Source of the DNA: Rubrivivax albus
GTDB taxonomy: Bacteria > Pseudomonadota > Gammaproteobacteria > Burkholderiales > Burkholderiaceae_C
Direction: 5' to 3'
NCBI RefSeq assembly: GCF_004016515.1
Contig: NZ_SACT01000003.1
Location: 310,001 to 374,000 of the forward strand
DNA length: 64,000 nt
The number at the start of each line of letters is the position of its first letter. Positions within the stretch are counted from its first letter, which is position 1. Made by a program: the position numbers and the translations under genes. Positions 8,496-17,306 of this stretch are shown one piece after another. The notes beneath the pieces were generated by a model. That model worked only from the letters and a program-made list of their open reading frames with translations. It searched no databases and was not told the DNA's origin.

Positions 8496-8846
8496 ATGCC
8501 CGACTCCCTTGCCGATCTCGCGCAGCAGTTGCAGCAGTTCAACACCGACCGGGACTGGCAGCAGTTCCATTCGCCCAAGAACCTCGCCTCGGCATTAGTG
8601 GTGGAGGCGGCCGAATTGCTGGAGCACTTCCAGTGGATGACGGAGGCCCAGAGCCGGGACCTGCCGCAGGAGAAGCGCACGGCGGTGGGCGCCGAGGTGG
8701 CCGACGTGCTGCTGTACCTGATCCAGCTGGCCGACGCGCTGGGCATCGACCCCATCGCCGCGGCCCAAGCGAAGTTGGCGCTCAACGCGCAGAAGTACCC
8801 GGTCGAACGCGCCCGAGGCAGCAGCCGGAAGTACGACGAGCTTTGA
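8496..8846 (+). CDS. MazG-like nucleotide pyrophosphohydrolase
   Basis: 116 residues. The start at 8496 has GGGAG 6-10 bases upstream; ATG 8478 is an alternative. The all-alpha NTP pyrophosphatase metal motif is complete: E37-x2-E40 (VVEAAELLE) and E67-x2-D70 (AEVADVLLY). Short MazG/RS21-C6 proteins hydrolyse dNTPs or modified NTPs to the monophosphate and pyrophosphate. The stop is 25 bases before the nuclease-helicase-S24 gene, so the two form an operon. A housekeeping MazG would be longer and placed elsewhere, so this copy looks accessory. Confidence 0.88.
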   Translation: MPDSLADLAQQLQQFNTDRDWQQFHSPKNLASALVVEAAELLEHFQWMTEAQSRDLPQEKRTAVGAEVADVLLYLIQLADALGIDPIAAAQAKLALNAQKYPVERARGSSRKYDEL

Positions 8847-8871
8847 GCGACATGAGGGCAATTCCTCCCGC

Positions 8872-11304
8872 ATGATCATCTACCAGGCGAACAAGCGGCA
8901 GTTTCTGCGCCACGCGCTGCGGGACGACATCGAGGACGTGGTCTCCCGCCACTTCCGCCATGCCACGGGCCACGGCGCCAGCCCCGCCGAAGTGCGGGCC
9001 TGGAAACATTCACTGCTGGAGATGGCCAAGGTGCTCGGCGACGACGAGATCCCGGAGGACGCCGGGGTGGCCATCGAGTACCAGCTGCCCCAGAGCTCGA
9101 AACGGATCGACTTCCTGATCACCGGGGAGGACGCCGGGGCCCGCAGCATGGTCATCATCGTCGAGCTCAAGCAGTGGTCGGCGTCGCGCCGCAGCGAGAA
9201 GGACGCGATCGTGTGGGCAAGACGCGGCGGCGCTACCGCAGAGCGCGAGGGGCCGCACCCGTCGTACCAGGCATGGTCGTATGCCGCCTACCTGCAGGAC
9301 TTCAACGCCGCAGTGCAGGACGGCGACATGGCCCTGCAGCCCTGCGCCTACCTGCACAACCACCCGCGCGACGGCGAGATCGACCATGCGCACTACCAGG
9401 CCCACCTGGCCCGCGCACCGTTGTTCCTGGCCAGGGAACGCGCCAGGCTGCAGGCCTTCATCCGCGAACACGTGCGTCACGGCGATCGCAAGGGCGCGCT
9501 GTACGCGATCGAGAACGGACGCATCAGACCATCGAAGCTGCTGATCGACAGCGTCGCCGGGCTGCTACAGGGCAAGCCGGAGTTCGTGCTCATCGACGAC
9601 CAGAAGCTGGTGCACGAGACCATCCTCGCCGTCGACGCCAGAGCCGACGCGCGCAAGCAGGTCGTCATCGTGCAGGGCGGGCCGGGCACCGGGAAATCGG
9701 TGGTCGCCATCAATCTGCTGGGCACCCTGATCGGTCGTGGACGCAATGCGCGCTACGTGTCCAAGAACGCGGCGCCGCGCGCCGTCTACGAAGCCCGGCT
9801 GGCCGGGGCGTTCACCAAGACCCGCATCAGCAACCTGTTCAGCGGCTCTGGCGCCTTCGTGAACGATGCGTCGGACACCTACGACACGCTGATCGTCGAC
9901 GAGGCCCACCGGCTCAACGAGAAGAGTGGCCTGTACCGCAACCTCGGCGAGAACCAGGTGAAGGAACTGATCCAGGCATCGCGCTGCACCATCTTCTTCG
10001 TCGACGACGACCAGCGGGTGACGTTGCTGGACATCGGACACACCGAGGAACTCCGGCGCCAAGCACAGGCGCTCGGCGCCGAGGTGACCGAGCTGGCACT
10101 CGCGTCCCAGTTCCGATGCAACGGCTCGGACGGCTACCTGGCCTGGCTGGACCACACGCTGGGCATCCGCGAGACGGCGAACCCGACGCTGGACACCAGC
10201 GAGTACGACTTCCGGGTACTGGACAGCCCGGCCGAACTGCACGACCTCATCGTGCGGAAGAACCGCGCCAGCAATCGCGCCCGGGTGGTGGCGGGCTACT
10301 GCTGGACCTGGCCGAGCAAGCGCGATCCAGCCGCGTGGGACATCGAGATGGAGGCCTTCGACTACCGCCGCCGCTGGAACCTGGACAAGGACGGCAGCCT
10401 GTGGATCGTCACGCCGGGTTCGGTGGAACAGGTCGGGTGCATCCACACCTGCCAGGGTCTCGAACTGGACCATGTCGGGGTCATCATCGGGCCTGATCTG
10501 GTCTATCGCGACGGGCAGGTCGTGACCGATGCGAGCCAGCGGGCGTCGTCGGACCAGTCGGTCAAGGGGCTCAAGCAACTGCGCAAGTCCGATCCCGGCC
10601 GCGCGCAGGCGCTGGCGGACACCATCGTCAAGAACACCTACCGCACCCTCATGACGCGCGGCATGAAGGGCTGCTACGTGTACTGCACCGATGCGCCGCT
10701 GGCCGCGTACCTGCGCTCGAGGTTGCGGGCTGAAAGTGCGAGTCAAGACACGAGCCCCGCCGCAGCAGTGCCCGCTGCTGCGGTCGAAGACACGGGATCC
10801 AACGTCGTCCCCCTCAGGCGGGTGACGCGAGAAGAACGCGTGGCAGGCGTGCCGGCAGCGCCGGTCGTCGAACTGCGTTTCGCCGCGGGCAGCTTCTCCG
10901 GTGTCCAGTCACTGGACGAGCACGCGATCGACTGGGTCGCGCTGCCGGACTGGATTCACCCTCAGCCCGGTCTCTTCGTGGCCCAGGTCGTGGGCGAGTC
11001 GATGAACCGGCGCATCCCCAACGGGGCGTGGTGCCTGTTCCGTGCCAACCCCAGGGGAACGCGCCAGGGCAAGGTGGTGGTAGTCCAGCACCGCGACATC
11101 TCCGACCCGGACACGGGCGGGCGGTACACCGTCAAGGTCTACCGCAGCGAGAAGGTGCCCGAGGGCGAAGATGGTTGGCGGCACGAACGCATCACGCTGC
11201 ATCCCGACTCGGATCAGCCGGGCTACGTACCGATCGTGATCGAGGTGGGCGATGAGGGCGACGGGTTCGTGGTGGTCGCGGAGCTGTTGACCGTCATCGG
11301 ATAG
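8872..11304 (+). CDS. Nuclease-helicase-S24 fusion: PD-(D/E)xK-like, DUF2075 (Schlafen-like) and LexA/UmuD-like domains
   Basis: 810 residues, cytoplasmic, no signal peptide. Residues 60-140 contain ID80FLI and VE98LK100Q, a PD-(D/E)xK-type metal site. Residues about 260-610 are a P-loop helicase core of the DUF2075 group: Walker A GGPGTGKS (269-276), Walker B LIVDEAHR (340-347), QFR (413-415), TCQGLELDHVG (526-536) and YRTLMTRGMKGCYV (590-603). After a low-complexity linker (620-660) comes an S24 domain with VGESMN (Ser710) and YTVKVY (Lys755). The predicted self-cleavage pair Ala672-Gly673 lies 38 residues before Ser710. No helix-turn-helix is seen. Partner: the MazG gene 25 bases upstream. 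Function unknown; anti-phage or SOS-linked nucleic-acid processing is an inference. Confidence 0.85.
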   Translation: MIIYQANKRQFLRHALRDDIEDVVSRHFRHATGHGASPAEVRAWKHSLLEMAKVLGDDEIPEDAGVAIEYQLPQSSKRIDFLITGEDAGARSMVIIVELKQWSASRRSEKDAIVWARRGGATAEREGPHPSYQAWSYAAYLQDFNAAVQDGDMALQPCAYLHNHPRDGEIDHAHYQAHLARAPLFLARERARLQAFIREHVRHGDRKGALYAIENGRIRPSKLLIDSVAGLLQGKPEFVLIDDQKLVHETILAVDARADARKQVVIVQGGPGTGKSVVAINLLGTLIGRGRNARYVSKNAAPRAVYEARLAGAFTKTRISNLFSGSGAFVNDASDTYDTLIVDEAHRLNEKSGLYRNLGENQVKELIQASRCTIFFVDDDQRVTLLDIGHTEELRRQAQALGAEVTELALASQFRCNGSDGYLAWLDHTLGIRETANPTLDTSEYDFRVLDSPAELHDLIVRKNRASNRARVVAGYCWTWPSKRDPAAWDIEMEAFDYRRRWNLDKDGSLWIVTPGSVEQVGCIHTCQGLELDHVGVIIGPDLVYRDGQVVTDASQRASSDQSVKGLKQLRKSDPGRAQALADTIVKNTYRTLMTRGMKGCYVYCTDAPLAAYLRSRLRAESASQDTSPAAAVPAAAVEDTGSNVVPLRRVTREERVAGVPAAPVVELRFAAGSFSGVQSLDEHAIDWVALPDWIHPQPGLFVAQVVGESMNRRIPNGAWCLFRANPRGTRQGKVVVVQHRDISDPDTGGRYTVKVYRSEKVPEGEDGWRHERITLHPDSDQPGYVPIVIEVGDEGDGFVVVAELLTVIG

Positions 11305-11347
11305 GGCCAGACGCGTGGCACCAGGCAGACCGCCTCGGCTTCGACCG

Positions 11348-11629
11348 TCAGTGCACCTGCCCTGCCGCCGGCAGCCGCTCGTAATCCGCGAACAGCGTCA
11401 CCGCGGCCGCGCGCAGCCGCCGGCAGGCGCTGGTGTGGCCCAGGGCCATGCGTTCGTAGGCGTAGAGCCGGTCGTGGCACATGCGCGGCAGGTCCACCGG
11501 CCAGCCCTCGGCGGCCATCAGGTCGCGGAAGGCGGCCAGACGCGACACGGGCACGTCGGCCACCACGACATGCAGCGGCGCCGGCTCGTAGGACGGGCGG
11601 CAAGGCGGGCGGCGGGTCGTCGTCGGCAT
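11348..11629 (-). CDS. Hypothetical protein, 93 residues
   Basis: The start at 11629 is chosen because AGGAG lies 8 bases upstream. The product (MPTTTRRPPCRPSYEP..., ending PAAGQVH) has no signal peptide or membrane helix; it is mixed alpha/beta with a run of hydrophobic strand (LHVVVADVPV) and a conserved-looking MCHDRLYAYERMALGH segment. I do not recognise the family. It is convergent with the fusion gene and divergent from the GST gene. Confidence 0.6.
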   Translation of the reverse strand: MPTTTRRPPCRPSYEPAPLHVVVADVPVSRLAAFRDLMAAEGWPVDLPRMCHDRLYAYERMALGHTSACRRLRAAAVTLFADYERLPAAGQVH

Positions 11630-11780
11630 CTGCGACTCCTGCGCCGAAGAACAGGGATCGACGCATGGGCATCGTGCCCCCGGTGGGCAGCAGGCATTGC
11701 GCCGATCAGCAGGGCGACGCCGGTCCATCTTTGCCGCGACAGACGCCATACTGCTCCACTGCCGCCCACGGAGCCCCGCC

Positions 11781-12413
11781 ATGCCCGCCCTGACCCTCTA
11801 CACCAACCCCCAGTCCCGCGGCCGCATCGCACGCTGGATGCTCGAGGAGACCGGCCAGCCCTACGAGACGGTGGTGCTCGACTACGGCACGACGATGAAG
11901 GCGCCGGACTACCTGGCCGTCAACCCGATGGGCAAGGTGCCGGCGCTGAAGATCGGCGGCACCGTGGTCACCGAGGTGCCGGCCATCCTGGCCACGCTGG
12001 CGGATGCCTTCCCCGCCGCCGGTCTGGCACCGCCGCCGGCCGAACGCGGTGCCTACTTCCGCTGGCTGTTCTTCGCCGCCGGGCCGCTGGAGGCGGCCAT
12101 CACCAACCGCGCACTGGGCGTGACGGTGCCGCCGGAGAAGCAGGGTTTCGTCGGCTATGGCGACTTCGACCGCGTGATGGACACGCTGTCCGCGGCCGTG
12201 GCCGGGCGCCGCTTCATCGCCGGCGACCGCTTCAGCGCGGCCGACCTGTACGTGGCGTCGCACCTGAGCTTCGGGCTGATGTTCAAGTCGATCCCGGAGC
12301 GGCCGGAGTTCGTGGCCTACGTGCAGGCGCATGCGCAGCGGCCGGCGCGGCTGCGCGCAAACGCGGCCGATGACGCGCTGATCGCGGCGGCCGCCGCGAA
12401 GCCCGTGGGCTGA
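11781..12413 (+). CDS. Glutathione S-transferase family protein
   Basis: 210 residues. N-terminal thioredoxin-like fold (LTLYTNPQSRGRIARWMLEETGQPYE, with Ser/Arg in the active-site loop), cis-Pro loop MGKVPALKI and TEVPAILATLADAF, then an all-alpha C-terminal domain with the ADLYVASHL motif. Likely a soluble GST used in detoxification; substrate unknown. The stop TGA abuts the opposite-strand stop of the next gene. Confidence 0.85.
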   Translation: MPALTLYTNPQSRGRIARWMLEETGQPYETVVLDYGTTMKAPDYLAVNPMGKVPALKIGGTVVTEVPAILATLADAFPAAGLAPPPAERGAYFRWLFFAAGPLEAAITNRALGVTVPPEKQGFVGYGDFDRVMDTLSAAVAGRRFIAGDRFSAADLYVASHLSFGLMFKSIPERPEFVAYVQAHAQRPARLRANAADDALIAAAAAKPVG

Positions 12414-13346
12414 TCAGGCGTCGCGGATCACGCCGCCGTCGCGCCGCAGCGCGCCGCCGTTCACCAGGTCGGCCACCACGGCCTGCAGCCACGCGCGCGG
12501 CGACGCGGCGCCGGCCGGTGGCCAGCGTTCCCAGACGCCGCGCAGCAGCGGCGTGGTCTCCGCCCAGTCCAGCAGCGCGTCCAGCGGCTGTTCGCGCTCT
12601 TCCATCAGGTGGTACTTCACCAGCACCTTCACGGCATGGCGGGCGTGGCGCGCCGGGTCGGCCTGGAAGCCGCGGATGCGGGCGAAGCTGCGTTCCAGAG
12701 CAGCACCCACATCGGTGAACGGGCGGCCATGGCCGGGGATCACCACGCGCACCGGCAGGGCGGCGATGCGCTCCAGCACCATGGCCACGTCGTCGAAGCC
12801 GGGTTCGCCGTCGATCTCCGGGAAGACGACACCGAAGCCGTGTTCCCACAGCGCGTCGGCGCTCACGAGCACGCCGTGCGCGCGGTCGAACAGCATCACC
12901 GAATGCGGGTCGTGGCCCGGTGCGGCCAGCACCTCCCAGCTGCGGCCGCCGGACTCGACGGCGTCGCCGGGGTTCAGCAGTGCCTGCGGCTCGAAGCGCT
13001 CCATGCGCTGGCCGGTGGCGGCATAGCTCAGCGCCGCGTCGTCCCAGGCCTTCACCGCATCGGCCAGGCCAGGCGGGATGGCCACCGGCACGCCGAAGGC
13101 ACGCTGCAGGCTGGCGTTGCCGCCGCAGTGGTCGGAGTGCAGGTGGGTGTTGAGCACATGCGCCAACGGCTCGCCGTGGAGTGCCTCGCGCACCAGGGCC
13201 ACGGTCTGAGCGGCATGGTTGACATGGGCGGTGTCCACCAGCACCGCGCCGGGTTCGCCCGGCGCAGGATGGATCAGCAGGTTGTTCGACGAGAGCCAGC
13301 CACGTTCGAGCACGGTCAGGCCGTGCAGGGGATCAGAAAACCGCAT
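12414..13346 (-). CDS. MBL-fold metallo-hydrolase
   Basis: 310 residues. The metal-binding motif THLHSDHCGG and later ligands in PGHDPHSVML and VIPGHGRPF mark a glyoxalase II-like metallo-beta-lactamase fold. The start at 13346 gives MRFSDPLHGLTVLERGWLSSNN, the usual beginning of this class, with no signal peptide. A C-terminal helical extension of about 100 residues (ARHAVKVLVKYHLMEER) is like that of MBL proteins acting on thioesters or lactones. Substrate not determinable. Confidence 0.82.
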   Translation of the reverse strand: MRFSDPLHGLTVLERGWLSSNNLLIHPAPGEPGAVLVDTAHVNHAAQTVALVREALHGEPLAHVLNTHLHSDHCGGNASLQRAFGVPVAIPPGLADAVKAWDDAALSYAATGQRMERFEPQALLNPGDAVESGGRSWEVLAAPGHDPHSVMLFDRAHGVLVSADALWEHGFGVVFPEIDGEPGFDDVAMVLERIAALPVRVVIPGHGRPFTDVGAALERSFARIRGFQADPARHARHAVKVLVKYHLMEEREQPLDALLDWAETTPLLRGVWERWPPAGAASPRAWLQAVVADLVNGGALRRDGGVIRDA

Positions 13347-13458
13347 CGCCGCATTGTGTGCGCCCGCGCGGCGCGGCGCAGCCTCCCCCACGGCCTCGCA
13401 GAGCTCGGCCGCTTCGGCAGGCTGAAGCCAGTCCGCAGGGACTGTCTTCAGTCCGGCC

Positions 13459-16400
13459 TCAGCCAATCGTCATCAGCGACGCATTGCCGCCCGCCGCCGC
13501 CGTGTTGATGCTCAGCGCGCGCTCGTGCACCAGACGCTCCAGCGGCACGCTGGCGCCGGGCGGCACGTGCGTCAGGCCCACGATGGCACCGGGCCGCGTG
13601 GCCAGCCGCTGCTGCAGCGCCGGCAGTTCTGCGGCCGGGCCGGCATGCAGCACGGCGTCCAGCGGCACGGTGCCGGCCCAGGGGTCCTGCGCGGTCACGA
13701 TGCGCTCGCGCACGGCCTCGGGCAGGCGCGCCGCCAGGGCCAGCGCATCGGCCGGCCAGACGGCCGTGGCACCCACGGCCAGCACGGTGGCCAGCAGATG
13801 CAGGCGCGCCGCGTCGTCGGTGGCCAGGCAAAGCACGCGCTCGCGCGGCAGCACGGCGTAGAGGTTGGCCTCACCGGTGGGGCCAGTCAGCGTGCGCCAG
13901 CGGCCAGCAGGCGACGCCGCCACGGCGTCGCGAACGGCCTGGGCCAGCGCTGCGTCGCGATGCACTTCGGCCCAGGCGGCCAGCGCCTGCGGCGCGCTGC
14001 CGGCGCGCGCTGCCACCACGTCGAAGCCGCGCACCGGCGCGGTGGCGTCGGTGCCGGCGGCCTCCACCGCGCGCCGTGCAGCGTCGGGCGGGCAGGCGGC
14101 CAGCAGCCGCAGCAGGTACAGCGGCCCCCCGGCCTTGGGGCCGGTACCGGACAGCCCTTCGCCGCCGAAGGGCTGCACGCCCACCACGGCGCCGACCATG
14201 TTGCGGTTGACGTAGAGGTTGCCGGCGCGCAGGCCGGCGGCCACGTGCACCACGGTCTCGTCGATGCGCGTGTGCACGCCACCCGTCAGGCCGTAGCCCG
14301 CGGCATTGACCTGGGCCAGCAGCGACGGCAACTGCTCGCGCTCGTAGGTGACGAGATGCAGCACCGGGCCGAAGACCTCGCGCGCCAGCGCCTGTGGCGA
14401 CGGCAGGTCGATCAGCGTCGGCGGCACGAAGCAGCCGCCGTCCGGTGCGGGCACCGGTTGCGTGACGGCGTAGCCACTGGCGCGCATGGCGTCGATGTGA
14501 CGCTCCAGGCCCGCTCGCGCGTCGTCGTCGATCACCGGGCCGACGTCGGTGGCCAGCTGGCGCGGATCGCCGATGCGCAGTTCCTGCATCGCGCCCAGCA
14601 GCATCGCGCGGACGCGCGGCGCGGCCTCGCGCTGCACGCACAGCAGGCGCAGCGCGCTGCAGCGCTGGCCGGCACTGTCGAAGGCCGAGCCGATGACGTC
14701 CTGCACCACCTGCTCCGGCAGCGCCGAGGTGTCGACCACCATCGCGTTGAGACCCCCGGTTTCCGCGATCAACGGCACCGGCTGGCCGTCGGGGTTCAGC
14801 CGCGCGGCCAGCGTGCGCTGCAGCAGGCGCGCCACCTCGGTGGAGCCGGTGAACAGCACGCCGCGCACGCGGGCGTCGGCCACCAGCGCGGCGCCGACGG
14901 TCTCCCCGCGGCCGGGCAGCAGCTGCAGCGCGGCGCGCGGCACGCCGGCGGCGTGCAGCAGGCGCACGGCCTCGGCGGCCACGAGCGGCGTCTGCTCCGC
15001 CGGCTTGGCCAGCACGACGTTGCCAGCGGCCAGCGCCGCGGCCACCTGGCCGGTGAAGATGGCCAGCGGGAAGTTCCAGGGGCTGATGCAGACGACCGGG
15101 CCAAGCGCGCGGTGCGTGGCGTTGTCCCAGCCTTGACGCAGCTGCTGCGCGTCGTAGCGCAGGAAGTCCACCGCCTCGCGCACCTCGGCCACGCCGTTGG
15201 CCGCAGTCTTGCCGGCTTCGCGCATCAGCAGCGGCAGCAGGCGTTCGGTGGCGGCCTCCAGGACGTCGGCGGCGGCCTCCAGGATCCGTGCGCGCCGCGC
15301 CGGCGGCTCGGCGGCCCAGGCCGGCGCCGCGGCCTCGGCGGCGGCCAGCGCGGCGGCCACGTCGGCGGCGCTGGCCGGCTGCACGGTGCCCACGCGGTCG
15401 GCTGGGTCGGCGGGGTTGTGCACCGGCTCGGCAGGATCGGGCTGGGCGTCGGTGGCCAGCAGCGGCTCGGCCGTCCAGGGCGTTGCGGCATCGGCCGTCA
15501 GCGCGGCGTCGATGTGCGCAAGCTGGGCGTCGTCGGCCAGGTCCAGGCCGCGCGAGTTCACGCGCACCGCGCCGAACAGCGCCAACGGCAGCGGGATCTT
15601 CGGGTGCGGCAGGCCCACGGCGCCTTCGGCCGCCGCCAGGCGCTCCACGGTCGCCACTGGGTCTTCCACCAGCGTCGCCAGCGCCAGCGATTCGTCGGCC
15701 ACGCGGTTGACGAAGCTGGTGTTGGCGCCGTTCTCCAGCAGCCGGCGCACCAGGTAAGCCAGCAGCGTCTCGTGCGACCCCACCGGCGCATAGATGCGGC
15801 ACGGTCGGCCCAGGCCGCCCTTCGAGGCCGGCCCCACCACCTGCTCGTACAGCGGCTCGCCCATGCCGTGCAGGCACTGGAACTCGTAACGGTCCGCGGG
15901 TGCGTCGGCACCGCCGGCCATCTCGTGGAGGGCGGCCAGCGTCTGCGCGTTGTGGGTGGCGAACTGCGGGTAGATGGCGTCCGGTGCGGCCAGCATCTTC
16001 CGTGCGCAGGCCAGGTAGGCGACGTCGGTGTAGGCCTTGCGCGTGTAGACCGGGTAGCCGGCCTGGCCGTCGAGCTGCGCGCGCTTGATCTCGCTGTCCC
16101 AGTAGGCGCCCTTGACCAGGCGGACCATCAAGCGCCGTTGCGTGCGTCGCGCCAGATCGACGAGGAAGTCCACCACCGCCGGGCAACGTTTGCCGTAGCC
16201 CTGGATGACAAAGCCCACGCCGTGCCAGCCCGTCAGGGCCGGGTCCTCGCACAGGCGCTCCAGCAGGTCCAGCGACAGGTCCAGCCGGTCGGCTTCCTCG
16301 GCGTCGATGTTCAGGCCGATGTCGTGCCGTCTCGCGCGCGTCGCCAGCGCCAGCAAACGCGGGTAGAGCTCGTCCATCACGCGCGCGGACTGGCCGCGGG

Positions 16401-17196
16401 CGTAGCGCGGGTGCAGCGCCGAAAGCTTGATGGAGATGCCCGGGCCGGCGACGATGCCACGGCCGGCGGACGCCGCACCGATGGCGTCGATGGCCTGCTC
16501 GTAGGCGGCCAGGTACTGCGCCGCATCCGTCTCGGTCAGCGCCGCCTCGCCCAGCATGTCATAGCTGTAGCGGAAGCCCTGGGCCTCACGCGGCTGGGCG
16601 TTCTGCAGCGCCTCGGCGATGGTCTCGCCGGTGACGAACTGCTCGCCCATCATGCGCATCGCCACGTCCACGCCCTTGCGCACCAGCGGCTCGCCGCCAC
16701 GGCCGACGATGCGGCGCAGCGCGGCGGTCAGCCCTTCGTCGCTGTGCGTGCCCACGAGCTTGCCGGTGAGCAGCAGGCCCCAGGCGGCGGCGTTGACGAA
16801 CAGCGAGGGGCTGCGGCCCACGTGGGCCTGCCAGTCGCCGCGGCTGATCTTGTCGCGGATCAGCGCATCGCGCGTGGCGGCGTCGGGGATGCGCAGCAGC
16901 GCCTCGGCCAGGCACATCAGCGCCACGCCCTCCTGCGACGAGAGCGCGAATTCCTGCAGCAGGCCCTGCACCAGGCCAGCGCGGCCGCGGTCGCGGCTGC
17001 GTTCGCGCACGCCCTTGGCGATGCGCAGCGCCAGCGCCTGGGCCCGCGCCGAGGCCTCGGGCGCCAGCCGCGCCTGGTCCAGCAGGCCGGGCAGCAGGTC
17101 GGGCTCGGGCGTGCGGGTCAGCGCGGCGATGGCCTGGCGCAGCGGCGGACGCGCGGGCAGCGGAGTGAACGGGGCGGGCGAAACGGGCGCGGTCAT
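13459..17196 (-). CDS. putA: Bifunctional proline dehydrogenase / glutamate-semialdehyde dehydrogenase PutA
   Basis: 1245 residues. The N-terminal half is the FAD-dependent PRODH barrel (GPGISIKLSALHPRY, GFVIQGYGKR, RLVKGAYWDSEIKRAQ). The second half is the NAD-dependent aldehyde dehydrogenase with CISPWNFPLAIFTGQ, the FTGSTEVA loop and catalytic Cys846 in GQRCSALR. About 200 residues beyond the ALDH core form the extra C-terminal domain seen in long PutAs. No ribbon-helix-helix DNA-binding domain is present at the N-terminus, so it is not self-repressing like the E. coli enzyme. Oxidises proline to glutamate at the membrane. Confidence 0.96.
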   Translation of the reverse strand: MTAPVSPAPFTPLPARPPLRQAIAALTRTPEPDLLPGLLDQARLAPEASARAQALALRIAKGVRERSRDRGRAGLVQGLLQEFALSSQEGVALMCLAEALLRIPDAATRDALIRDKISRGDWQAHVGRSPSLFVNAAAWGLLLTGKLVGTHSDEGLTAALRRIVGRGGEPLVRKGVDVAMRMMGEQFVTGETIAEALQNAQPREAQGFRYSYDMLGEAALTETDAAQYLAAYEQAIDAIGAASAGRGIVAGPGISIKLSALHPRYARGQSARVMDELYPRLLALATRARRHDIGLNIDAEEADRLDLSLDLLERLCEDPALTGWHGVGFVIQGYGKRCPAVVDFLVDLARRTQRRLMVRLVKGAYWDSEIKRAQLDGQAGYPVYTRKAYTDVAYLACARKMLAAPDAIYPQFATHNAQTLAALHEMAGGADAPADRYEFQCLHGMGEPLYEQVVGPASKGGLGRPCRIYAPVGSHETLLAYLVRRLLENGANTSFVNRVADESLALATLVEDPVATVERLAAAEGAVGLPHPKIPLPLALFGAVRVNSRGLDLADDAQLAHIDAALTADAATPWTAEPLLATDAQPDPAEPVHNPADPADRVGTVQPASAADVAAALAAAEAAAPAWAAEPPARRARILEAAADVLEAATERLLPLLMREAGKTAANGVAEVREAVDFLRYDAQQLRQGWDNATHRALGPVVCISPWNFPLAIFTGQVAAALAAGNVVLAKPAEQTPLVAAEAVRLLHAAGVPRAALQLLPGRGETVGAALVADARVRGVLFTGSTEVARLLQRTLAARLNPDGQPVPLIAETGGLNAMVVDTSALPEQVVQDVIGSAFDSAGQRCSALRLLCVQREAAPRVRAMLLGAMQELRIGDPRQLATDVGPVIDDDARAGLERHIDAMRASGYAVTQPVPAPDGGCFVPPTLIDLPSPQALAREVFGPVLHLVTYEREQLPSLLAQVNAAGYGLTGGVHTRIDETVVHVAAGLRAGNLYVNRNMVGAVVGVQPFGGEGLSGTGPKAGGPLYLLRLLAACPPDAARRAVEAAGTDATAPVRGFDVVAARAGSAPQALAAWAEVHRDAALAQAVRDAVAASPAGRWRTLTGPTGEANLYAVLPRERVLCLATDDAARLHLLATVLAVGATAVWPADALALAARLPEAVRERIVTAQDPWAGTVPLDAVLHAGPAAELPALQQRLATRPGAIVGLTHVPPGASVPLERLVHERALSINTAAAGGNASLMTIG

Positions 17197-17306
17197 GGCG
17201 ACTCCGGCGGAACGGCAGCGACGGCCCGCAGTGTGGCGCGCCAGCCAACGAATCTTGCGCGGTTCGGGGGCCTGGCAGGCGCAGAAGCTGCGCCCGGCCC
17301 GGGGTT

